The notes under the pieces were generated by a model that worked only from the letters and a program-made list of their open reading frames with translations, searched no databases and was not told where the DNA came from. The translations under genes and the position numbers were made by a program. From NCBI RefSeq assembly GCF_001305295.1, contig NZ_LJSI01000044.1, positions 1 to 64,000 on the forward strand: a DNA stretch of 64,000 bases, in the 5' to 3' direction. Source of the stretch: Neptunomonas antarctica (GTDB lineage Bacteria; Pseudomonadota; Gammaproteobacteria; Pseudomonadales; Balneatricaceae). This document shows positions 28,264 through 35,044 of the stretch, piece by piece (positions within the stretch are counted from its first letter, which is position 1; the number at the start of each line of letters is the position of its first letter).

Positions 28264-28289
28264 GGGTCGGGACGACATATCCCCGGCCC
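28264..28289 (+). other. Intercistronic hairpin
   Basis: GGGTCGGG pairs with CCCCGGCCC (with a G-U pair), followed by ATTTTAT, between the dehydrogenase and cytochrome c genes. It could act as a partial terminator or stabiliser. Confidence 0.5.
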
Positions 28290-28322
28290 ATTTTATAAAT
28301 CTGGAAGAAAGCGGTTCTATAT

Positions 28323-28661
28323 ATGATCAATAAAGTTTTAACAGTTTCACTAACTTTCGCCTGCCTTGCTATTATCACAGCGACATCAGTCAATGCCGCT
28401 AATGTGACCGAAGGTAAAATAATCGCCGAAAAATCCTGCCAGACCTGCCATGGAATGGACGGCATCGCTACCTCACCTGTCGCTGCAAACCTTAGTGGCC
28501 AGCAGGAGGTTTATCTCCTTAATCAGCTTAAAAAATTTCGCTCAGGCAAGCGAGAAGACCCTCAGATGAGCATTATTATCAAAATGCTCAACGATGCCGA
28601 TATGGAGAACGTTGCAGCCTACTATTCAGGCATAAAAATAAGTGTAAAAATGCCCGAGTAA
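28323..28661 (+). CDS. Small c-type cytochrome
   Basis: 112 residues: a signal peptide (about 1-28, ending VNAAN), a haem motif CQTCHG (about 39-44), and later Met residues of which one (DPQMSIIIKML) is the likely axial ligand. This is a periplasmic class I monohaem cytochrome of the c553/c4-half type. Placed 82 bp after the PQQ dehydrogenase, it is its probable electron acceptor. The stop codon ends 2 bp before the repeated transposon-relic segment begins, so the gene sits right against the element's internal junction. Confidence 0.9.
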   Translation: MINKVLTVSLTFACLAIITATSVNAANVTEGKIIAEKSCQTCHGMDGIATSPVAANLSGQQEVYLLNQLKKFRSGKREDPQMSIIIKMLNDADMENVAAYYSGIKISVKMPE

Positions 28662-28663
28662 AG

Positions 28664-28799
28664 GTTCGCTTTCAGGGATTTAAATGACAAGGGAAGGGTT
28701 CTTGGTCTTGGGACTCGACGATCATAACGCTATGCATTTTAAGACGGGCAAACTTAAAAAGGTTTTTACGCGGAAATGTTTAAGGTTACGTCGAACCAT
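28664..28799 (-). pseudogene. TnsA-like gene stub, copy 2 (frameshifted)
   Basis: From the ATG at 28799: MVRRNLKHFRVKTF, then a one-base deletion in the A-run at about 28755-28759 breaks the frame. Restoring the base gives KFARLKMHSVMIVES, parallel to copies 1 and 3. After VES (about 28714) the sequence switches to a non-tnsA segment shared with copy 3, ending TTTAAATCCCTGAAAGCGAA on the minus strand. So copies 2 and 3 share one internal junction. Confidence 0.6.
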
Positions 28800-28868
28800 A
28801 GCACGGCCACCATCTTCGTAGTTGCACTACAAAAATAGTGCTTATGCAGACTTATGCTGGAAACGACA
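28800..28868 (-). repeat. tnsA-proximal end of element A
   Basis: Read inward on the minus strand from 28868: TGTCGTTTCCAGCATAAG, then TCTGCATAAGCACTATT, then a conserved block up to the tnsA start codon. The end at 34823 has the same order, and 28876 has the inverted counterpart. AAGTA follows outside. Confidence 0.65.
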
Positions 28869-28875
28869 AAGTAAA

Positions 28876-29010
28876 TGTTGTTTGCACTATAAGTCTGCAT
28901 AGGTGATATCAGAAAAACAATAAGTTACCGATGAAATGGCAGTATAAGTTTGCATAAAAATGTAGTGAAAGATTGCATAAAATCACTTCCGACAAAGGCT
29001 AAATGTAAGC
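28876..29010 (+). repeat. tnsA-distal end of element B
   Basis: Terminus TGTTGTTTGCACTATAAG continuing TCTGCATAGG, then sites GCAGTATAAGTTTGCATAAA and GATTGCATAAAATCACTTCC. This looks like a three-site array of transposase (TnsB-type) binding repeats. Homologous to 26128-26290 and, in its inner part, 30407-30495. Confidence 0.65.
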
Positions 29011-29326
29011 TATGGAACCTGCAAATAAGTACTTATCCCTGCGTGCAGGCCGCGTAGTTAGGAAGCTGAAAAACTGAATTAGGGACTTGTTCGTGCCCTC
29101 CTTAGACACCCAAAAACGTTAATGCAATTGCCAAAAATAAAACTACCATGGCGATATATATCCTTACTTAGAGCAACTCTGGACCACTAAACGCCAGCTG
29201 TTAGATTTAATCCTGTATTGCAACGATCCATTAAATCCATCGCAGTGAAAAAGAGTGCATGTCATAAGGTTTAGCTGTCTGGTAAGCTTTTGATTTTTTG
29301 ATGATTAACAACAAGAGAAGATACAT
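29011..29326. other. Intergenic remnant region
   Basis: No gene seen. Bases 29082-29103 (GGGACTTGTTCGTGCCCTCC) resemble the terminal inverted repeat of IS5-group insertion sequences, suggesting an IS scar. A sequence at 29044-29073 superficially resembles a type I-F CRISPR repeat, but it is single and lacks the stem. Confidence 0.4.
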
Positions 29327-30196
29327 TTGGATAATACCCGCGGCAGTTTATATATGGTCCTTGCAATGGCTGCTTTTGCTATTGAAGATATGTTCATCAA
29401 GGCCTCAGCTAATACCATGCCTATTGGGCTTATCCTGATGTTATTTGGTTTGGGTGGTACGCTGATCTTTATATTACTGGCTTGGCAAAGAAAAGAGCAG
29501 GTATTGCAGCGCGCCATCCTTTCTCGCCCATTATTGATTCGCGCTGGTTGCGAAGTCATCGGTCGATTATGCTTTGCGCTGGCAATTACCCTTACTCCGT
29601 TATCCAGTGCTTCAGCCATATTGCAGGCTACCCCTTTAGTTGTTGTGTTAGGTGGCGCAATTATATTTGGTGAACGCGTTGGTTTGATGCGCTGGGTTGC
29701 CATATTGGTCGGCTTTACCGGTGTATTGATGGTTATTCGTCCCGGAATGGATAGTTTCAATCCCGCATCATTGTTTGCGGTTATCAGCACATTGGGATTT
29801 GCCGGCCGTGATCTGGCGACCCGCGCAGCACCTCCTTTACTCTCCAATATTCAACTGGGAGTCTATGGTTTTTTTGTATTGATACCGACAGGTTTAATTG
29901 TTCAACTCTATTCGGGAGAATCGCTCACCGTTAATTCTGAAGCCAGTATTCAGATAATTGGAGCGATTGCTTTTGGTGTAGTCGCTTATAACTCACTGAC
30001 TATCGCTATGCGAAATGGTGCTATTTCGGTTGTTACTCCTTTTCGTTATACACGGTTGTTGTTTGCCCTAATTCTAGGCGTGATCATTTTTGATGAGCGT
30101 CCTGACTTGATGACCTTAACAGGGGCTCTGATTGTTGTAGGTAGCGGGGTCTTCACTTTGTTTCATAGCCGGCGAATTGTGAGTATTAAACCGTAA
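29327..30196 (+). CDS. EamA/DMT-family membrane transporter
   Basis: 289 residues with ten predicted membrane segments in two EamA repeats (about 5-135 and 150-285). Repeat signatures are TPLSSASAILQATPLVVVLG GA followed by FGERVG, and FRYTRLLFALILGVIIFDERP. It is a drug/metabolite-type exporter of unknown substrate. The start is TTG with AAGAGAAG upstream; the first ATG is nine codons in and has no ribosome site. It is cargo of relic element B and its reading frame is intact. Confidence 0.87.
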   Translation: MDNTRGSLYMVLAMAAFAIEDMFIKASANTMPIGLILMLFGLGGTLIFILLAWQRKEQVLQRAILSRPLLIRAGCEVIGRLCFALAITLTPLSSASAILQATPLVVVLGGAIIFGERVGLMRWVAILVGFTGVLMVIRPGMDSFNPASLFAVISTLGFAGRDLATRAAPPLLSNIQLGVYGFFVLIPTGLIVQLYSGESLTVNSEASIQIIGAIAFGVVAYNSLTIAMRNGAISVVTPFRYTRLLFALILGVIIFDERPDLMTLTGALIVVGSGVFTLFHSRRIVSIKP

Positions 30197-30406
30197 ATAT
30201 ATATGTTGTCTAATACTGAGCTAGAATTTTTCTCCGAAGCCCATAGACCTATGCTGCTGTGGTCCCGACAAATGCTATGACACAGACTCTATGCAGTGTG
30301 TTTCATAGCAGAGGGAGATTATCCGACCGGTATCAGCAGTGCGGGCTTTGTTCAAGAGCATTTAGCGGCGTCACTGACACCGCATAGGCCATACGTGTTG
30401 TTCCCA

Positions 30407-30495
30407 CCAGATTTTGCATAAAGTTACTTCCGAAAAAGCCTTAATGGTAGCTTGTAAAAAACGACAATTAACAGCTGTCAAAGAGCATGAAATAG
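30407..30495 (+). repeat. Partial tnsA-distal end copy
   Basis: ATTTTGCATAAAGTTACTTCC followed by GAAAAAGCC, and, farther on, AGAGCATGAAATAG. Aligns with the inner part of the ends at 26128 and 28876 without the outer terminus. It suggests a further element boundary buried in B. Confidence 0.55.
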
Positions 30496-30531
30496 GAAGA
30501 TAAAATCAGCAGGCATGCCGCCTTATTTGCT

Positions 30532-30684
30532 ATGAAAATGGGCTCGGCAGAACGTCTGCTTTGTTGTGTGGATTCAGTGGATAAGCGACCTAAATGGCTC
30601 AGCGTCGAGCAAGCGTTGCGACTGGTCCGTGCCAAAAGCCGACATAAAAGTATATATGGTGAGCCTTTTTATAAATCAAAATAA
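30532..30684 (+). pseudogene. Short unidentified open frame (probable gene fragment)
   Basis: 50 codons from an ATG to a double TAA, with composition like real protein: LLCCVDSVDKRPKWLSVEQA, then LRLVRAKSRHKSIYGEPFYK. I do not recognise the family. No strong ribosome site is visible. The 15 bases GTGGATTCAGTGGAT inside it recur at about 34539-34553 beside tnsA copy 3, so this sequence was part of the repeated element. A fragment of a transposon-borne gene is the likeliest reading. Confidence 0.4.
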
Positions 30685-30884
30685 TAAGCGGGTTATGTTG
30701 AACGTCCATATAAAACCAATGGTTGTAAACCGCCATAAATGATGCGATGACTTCTACTTTTAGCTTGGGTTAAAAAAGGGAGGATTACCGCTTGAACTTG
30801 CCATTGCAGACAACACTATCCAACCAGTTTTTATAAAAAATGGAATCAGCATATCTTAATAAAACAAAGTTTTGACGCTAAAAA

Positions 30885-31823
30885 TCATATCCAAACTTTT
30901 TTTACAGCTCCCCTTTGCTCTCTAACAGCACTACGTAGCTCATTAAAGAGTGCCAAAGTAAAATTATTGGACTCCCCCTCATTTTTTGGTTTAACTAAGC
31001 CTAAAAGGGAGTACGAACCATCCTGAGTTTGTAAGGCAATGCGCGAATTCCTTGTTAACAAATCCACAGGATTTTTAGATAACTTAATATTTACAATTTC
31101 AAACAACCAAATGGAAATGTGTGTATGGAATAATATGCCCTTACGTATATCAATTCGCCTTTCATAAATATCATATTTGGTAGTAACAGAACGAAGTATT
31201 AGATCTACAAATGTAGGTAAAAAAATTATTATCATATATAGCATTAAACCAAATGAATCTGCTATAGATCCGAAGATATCCCTTGAATATATAGAAATTA
31301 TATTTAAGTAAGCATCTAGATATAATAATGTGAAAAAAATACTACTAAACACCAATATAGCAATATGAGTTGAAAAGCTTGTAGGACGTCTATACTTTGA
31401 TGAATACAGTAACATGCCCGGACCATCTTCATCTTGTGTTTCAAAAACAGTACGTTTTGGTTCACCCACTATAGTAGGCTCTATGCCTAGTTCGGCAAGT
31501 TTTTTCTGCGCGACATCCAAATCAGGATCAATCAATAAAGCCATATGATACTTTTCTATGGCTTTATCTTTATCTCCTTGCCTCTCTTTTGTCAGCCCTA
31601 AATAATACCAAGCCAATGAATTTTTGGGTTCAACCTCGATCAAAGCACTAAAGCTGGCTCCAGCTTCCTTGAATTTTTTAAGCCTGAAATCACACACCCC
31701 TAACTTATATAACGCCTCAAAATTATCATCTGAACTTTCTACTACTTCGGCAAATAGTGGGCGTGCCAAGGTGATTTTATTCTTATTAAAATACTGATTG
31801 GCTAATTTAAGATTCGATTCCAA
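30885..31823 (-). CDS. TPR protein with membrane-flanked PH-like domain
   Basis: 312 residues. Three to four TPR helices pairs (about 5-110; YKLGVCDFRLKKFKEAGASF, AWYYLGLTKERQGDKDKAIE). A linker follows, then two membrane segments (about 152-172 and 185-210) and a C-terminal bacterial PH-like domain (TTKYDIYERRIDIRKGILF, LFEIVNIKLSKNPVDLLTRN). The start is TTG, 11 bp after the upstream stop; TAGGAG, which contains that stop codon, supplies the ribosome site, so translation is coupled to the upstream OmpA-domain gene. Function unknown. Markedly AT-rich compared with flanking chromosome. Cargo of relic element B. Confidence 0.75.
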   Translation of the reverse strand: MESNLKLANQYFNKNKITLARPLFAEVVESSDDNFEALYKLGVCDFRLKKFKEAGASFSALIEVEPKNSLAWYYLGLTKERQGDKDKAIEKYHMALLIDPDLDVAQKKLAELGIEPTIVGEPKRTVFETQDEDGPGMLLYSSKYRRPTSFSTHIAILVFSSIFFTLLYLDAYLNIISIYSRDIFGSIADSFGLMLYMIIIFLPTFVDLILRSVTTKYDIYERRIDIRKGILFHTHISIWLFEIVNIKLSKNPVDLLTRNSRIALQTQDGSYSLLGLVKPKNEGESNNFTLALFNELRSAVREQRGAVKKVWI

Positions 31824-31834
31824 AACATATACTC

Positions 31835-33970
31835 CTACGCTGGTGCATCTGATGCATCTGATGCTTCTGCATTTGCTGCATCAGCCGATGGTGCCGGTGA
31901 TGGTGGCTCGTCTTTTTCACAACCATACATGCTCTCGTTCTCATCAGACACTCTAACTTCTCCATTTTCTTTAATGTCGCCAATATCTTTACCCTCGCCA
32001 TTCACTTCATCATCGTCAACTTCTTTAACTTCGCCATTTTCTTTAATGTCGCCAATATCTTTATCATAGTCATCCTTGTTATCATGCTTATCAAACAAAT
32101 CATTGGGTTCATCTGGGTCAGGATAGTCCATATCTAATTCTGCTGTAGTTACCTCAGCGTCAACATGATCAGATGATGAATTTAAATCAACACTATCCTC
32201 ATCCGAACCCCAAGGGTTTTGCTCAGATGTTGAATCAGAGGGTTGTGAGATAATATCATCATCGTCTGAAGTGATTGCTGGATAAGAAACAAGTTCATCT
32301 TCATTAGATAATACGTTAATTTGAGGTTCATCTGGATCAGGATCGTTGTATATATCCAGATGTACGGCAGCTACCTTAGCATGGTCAAATGATGGATTTG
32401 AATCAGAGGGCTCTGAAGCAATATCATCCTCGGCCGGATAAGGAGCAATACCTTCTTCACTCGATAAGAATTCAACGAGAGGTTCATCTGGATCACCTGT
32501 ATAAAAATGGCCGTCAACTAATTGAGGGTTCATTGGATCAAAGGGTTGTAAAATAATGTCATTCTCGGCAGGAGGAGAACGTCGATCAAAAAAGTCTGTT
32601 ATTATCGATTCTACTGAATCAAAACGTCGATTAACAAGGTCTGTAATTTCCGGTTCGACTGAATCAAAACTATCCTCATCTGAGCCCCAAGGGTTTTGTA
32701 TAGATGCTGAATCAGAGGGTTCTGAAGTAACACCATTATCGGCTTGATCAGTTACTTCAGCTGCTTTTATCATCTCACTGACTTGCCGGTTTATATCATC
32801 TACAATATCAGTCCAACTTTGTATAATTAAAATATTATTACTTTCAATAAAATAGAGACCTGATTCATCATAGCTAGATTTGTATCTATACTCCGAAGCG
32901 TTAAATGCTTTTTCCGCGCCAGATTGAATCGTGTATCCGCTGAAAATCTCATCAAGTTTTCCCTCAGAAAGCCGTGTAGGATTTACACTCACATTAGATC
33001 CTTGATCTTTTTCTACTAAGTAAGCCTGTATTACATGCTTCTCTCTAGTGCTTAATTTTTCTACTTTCGGTAATAAATGATTGTAAAGAGCCCTTTGAAC
33101 ATCTGTCATACTTTTTAGGTCAGCATCATAATTTTCATCGATACCAGCTGCTACTGCTATTGAAAGGGCTCCATACATGTCATATCGTTGATCAGCAATC
33201 TCTCCAGTTAAATTCGATGTAGCAAGATCAATAAAACTACCTAATATCGATTTACCTAAAGTTTTACCCACTTGTAATGGATTGATTTTCCTCCCGCCTT
33301 TTACAATATCCCAAACTTGCCCTTGGAACTTTTCTGGATTGTCAGATGGGGCAGCCATAATCGGATTTTCAGGTAGCGCTATTTCCCGTCTTATTAAGTC
33401 CGCTTCAGGTTCAACCAACTTCTGGAATAGTTCTTTTCCATCTAACCAGTCTTGATCAAAGTTATCAGGAAAGCGTTCATTTCGAAGCTCCGTCAGTTCT
33501 GATTCATCCTTTACGTCTTCCTCCTTTTTTGGAATAGGGTCCGGGACATTATTATATTCAATGTCAATAAGAGCACTGCGATTCTCGGCCACATCATATT
33601 CAGCATCAGGGTTCTCTGGTTCATCTATACCAGGCTCTACAGCCCACTCACCCATCGGAATCACACTTATTCTCTCAGAATCAACTCCTTGGTCGACTAG
33701 CCATGCTTTTAGCCATTGGGCTCGTTTAAGAGATAGATTACGATTGAATGAATTTGAACCTGGATGGCTGGCATAACCGCGGATAATGACTTTATTCTGA
33801 GTGCCAACAATATCGTGCTGTATTCTGTCGAAATATTGAATCAAATTTTTCTGTGTTTTAAGGTCAGGTACCGATTTCCCAAATTCGAACCCCACTCCAT
33901 TTTCAGGCTGAGAAACGAATTCTTTTTCATTAATCGGGTCACCAAGTATTATCTTTGACTTCCTACTCAT
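31835..33970 (-). CDS. Large acidic protein with N-terminal OmpA-like domain
   Basis: 711 residues from the ATG at 33970 (GAAGGGG upstream). Residues about 20-130 form an OmpA/MotB-like peptidoglycan-binding fold (VGFEFGKSVPDLKTQ, VIIRGYASHPGSNSFNRNLS, RAQWLKAWLVDQGVDSERIS). There is no signal peptide and no membrane segment. A middle region (about 170-400) is unfamiliar. The C-terminal 300 residues are very acidic and repetitive: NPWGSDEDS twice, PDPDEP three times, GDIKENGEV twice. An export route by a non-Sec system, or a cytoplasmic role, is open. It is translationally linked to the TPR/PH-like gene. AT-rich, in element B. I do not know its function. Confidence 0.75.
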   Translation of the reverse strand: MSRKSKIILGDPINEKEFVSQPENGVGFEFGKSVPDLKTQKNLIQYFDRIQHDIVGTQNKVIIRGYASHPGSNSFNRNLSLKRAQWLKAWLVDQGVDSERISVIPMGEWAVEPGIDEPENPDAEYDVAENRSALIDIEYNNVPDPIPKKEEDVKDESELTELRNERFPDNFDQDWLDGKELFQKLVEPEADLIRREIALPENPIMAAPSDNPEKFQGQVWDIVKGGRKINPLQVGKTLGKSILGSFIDLATSNLTGEIADQRYDMYGALSIAVAAGIDENYDADLKSMTDVQRALYNHLLPKVEKLSTREKHVIQAYLVEKDQGSNVSVNPTRLSEGKLDEIFSGYTIQSGAEKAFNASEYRYKSSYDESGLYFIESNNILIIQSWTDIVDDINRQVSEMIKAAEVTDQADNGVTSEPSDSASIQNPWGSDEDSFDSVEPEITDLVNRRFDSVESIITDFFDRRSPPAENDIILQPFDPMNPQLVDGHFYTGDPDEPLVEFLSSEEGIAPYPAEDDIASEPSDSNPSFDHAKVAAVHLDIYNDPDPDEPQINVLSNEDELVSYPAITSDDDDIISQPSDSTSEQNPWGSDEDSVDLNSSSDHVDAEVTTAELDMDYPDPDEPNDLFDKHDNKDDYDKDIGDIKENGEVKEVDDDEVNGEGKDIGDIKENGEVRVSDENESMYGCEKDEPPSPAPSADAANAEASDASDAPA

Positions 33971-34580
33971 AATGCACCCCTTCTTTCTCAATGATATAAA
34001 CATTGATCTTCATACTCTCACGGTGCAATTGAAAAATACAATATAAGTTATATCGATGTTCACCCTTCAGTTAAAGGTGTCATGTGTAGAAATGAGAATA
34101 TCTAAAGAGAACCAACAAAAACTTAAACCGACATTGTTTTCAATGGTGGTAGGGGTAAATTATGTCAGCGACTATTTTGGCGCTAGTATCTTATGCAAGC
34201 TGGGATCGAGCAGCTCTTTATCGAAGGAAGGAAGGCAGATGTATTTACTATGCTGTGCAATCAATAACCAGAGGGAAAAGCGTAAGTTAATTCAGACGGT
34301 TCACTGACTGTCCGTGGAAACGGGATAAAACAACTCTATACAGCCTGAACCTCAGTCACTTTCTCTGCTTCAGATTTAAAGCTTTTTACTTATGCAAAAG
34401 AAGATCAAATAGTGTTTAAAGTAGAGGGTTAATTTATGAAACTGCTGCTTGGTTGAATGAAACCAAACATTAAACAAGAAGCAAAAGCTCCATTCTGCTG
34501 GATATAGTGAATGACTGACCAATGTAAGCTTAGGGTTGTGGATTCAGTGGATGGTTGCCATGGTCTTCCGCTCGCTCAGC
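33971..34580. other. Non-coding / debris region in element B
   Basis: No supportable gene. A 71-83 codon plus frame ending at 34307 lacks known similarity and a clear ribosome site. GTGGATTCAGTGGAT at about 34539-34553 repeats part of the 30532 fragment. Confidence 0.4.
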
Positions 34581-34711
34581 GTTCGCTTTCAGGGATTTAG
34601 ATGGCTGGGCAAGAGCTCTGGGGACTCGTCGGTCATGACGCTATCCATTTAAAGACTGGCAAACTTAAAAAGGTTTTTTACGCGGGAATATTCAAGGTTA
34701 CGTCGAACCAT
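34581..34711 (-). pseudogene. TnsA-like gene stub, copy 3 (nonsense)
   Basis: From the ATG at 34711: MVRRNLEYSRVKNLFKFASL, then TAA where copies 1 and 2 have AAA (Lys), then MDSVMTDES. Past that it joins the same non-tnsA segment as copy 2, to GTTCGCTTTCAGGGATTTA on the plus strand at 34581. The three stubs are clearly homologous but independently broken. Confidence 0.6.
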
Positions 34712-34823
34712 AGCACTGTCACCATCTTCGTAGTTTCACTACAAAAATAGTATTTATGAAGGATTTTTATGCAAATTATGCAGACTTATATTCAATTTAT
34801 GCAGACTTATGGTGCAAACGACA
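34712..34823 (-). repeat. tnsA-proximal end of element B
   Basis: Minus strand from 34823: TGTCGTTTGCACCATAAG, continuing TCTGCATAAATTGAATA, a second ATAAGTCTGCATAATTTG, then TTTGCATAAAAATCC and the block leading to the tnsA start. It has one more site than the 28868 end. The terminus abuts AAGTA and the A-run that is the ffs terminator tail. Confidence 0.65.
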
Positions 34824-34842
34824 AAGTAAAAAAAGAGATGGT

Positions 34843-34951
34843 GATAGCTCCACCAGCCACATCCCGGCACACGAATCACCGCTGTGGCTGCTTCCTTCCG
34901 GATCTGACCAGGTTCACGGTTTATCGTTGCGAGAGGACCGGCAGAGCTACC
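34843..34951 (-). ncRNA. ffs: Signal recognition particle RNA (4.5S RNA)
   Basis: On the minus strand the conserved SRP apical domain is unmistakable: GTCAGATCCGGAAGGAAGCA then GCC, the Ffh-binding loop. Flanking arms pair end to end (GGTAGCTC at the 5' end with GAGCTATC at the 3' end) into the long bacterial hairpin of about 109 nt, and GTGCCGGGATGT matches the 3' arm of the E. coli gene. Just downstream, GGTGGAGCTATCACC and a T-run on the minus strand (34828-34834) act as terminator. It works with Ffh in co-translational membrane targeting. The transposon relics sit directly beyond this terminator. Confidence 0.95.
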
Positions 34952-35044
34952 ATAGCAGGTCGATCTTTCTGTTCTTTGCAGAACAGGGGCGCATTATAGC
35001 AGTGTGTTTTTGTATTGCAAACAAACTCTTACTTTTAAGTTGAT

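Larger units (their letters stand above)
26128..28868. mobile_element. Tn7-like element relic A (PQQ cargo)
   Basis: Bounded on the left by a tnsA-distal end whose terminal bases are lost, and on the right by a tnsA-proximal end finishing ...CGACA at 28868. Cargo: pqqA, a PQQ-dependent dehydrogenase and a cytochrome c. The only transposition gene left is a frameshifted 5' stub of tnsA. The right terminus is followed by AAGTAAA and then the opposing end of element B. The element call rests on matched terminal motifs and repeated architecture read by eye. Confidence 0.6.
30197..30884. other. Gene-debris region inside element B
   Basis: No intact gene. The plus frame 30281-30421 reads protein-like (LYAVCFIAEGDYPTG, FVQEHLAASLTPHRPYVLF) but has no start, and its stop falls inside the next transposon-end copy, so it looks like a truncated C-terminus. 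30407-30495 is a partial tnsA-distal end, and 30532-30684 another short frame. Confidence 0.45.
28876..34823. mobile_element. Tn7-like element relic B, next to ffs
   Basis: Starts TGTTGTTTGCACTATAAG at 28876 and ends, on the minus strand, TGTCGTTTGCACCATAAG at 34823. The terminal inverted repeats match at about 24 of 26 positions (TGTyGTTTGCACyATAAG then TCTGCATA). AAGTA lies just outside the right terminus (34824-34828), and AAGTAAA precedes the left one. Cargo: DMT transporter, debris, TPR/PH-like protein, acidic OmpA-domain protein, tnsA stub. The right end stops at the terminator of the SRP RNA gene. Confidence 0.65.

Noticed and set aside
29041-29075. Single sequence resembling a type I-F CRISPR repeat (GCCGCGTAGTTAGGAAGCTG)
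   Set aside because: It occurs once, has extra bases breaking the repeat's stem, and no second copy lies about 60 bp away. Not an array or a convincing solo repeat.
34056-34307. 83-codon plus frame upstream of tnsA copy 3
   Set aside because: No recognisable domain or clear ribosome site. Treated as debris, not a gene.
34756-35043. Plus-strand frames of 76-95 codons over the SRP RNA
   Set aside because: They run antisense through ffs and the transposon end, with no ribosome site or protein-like composition.
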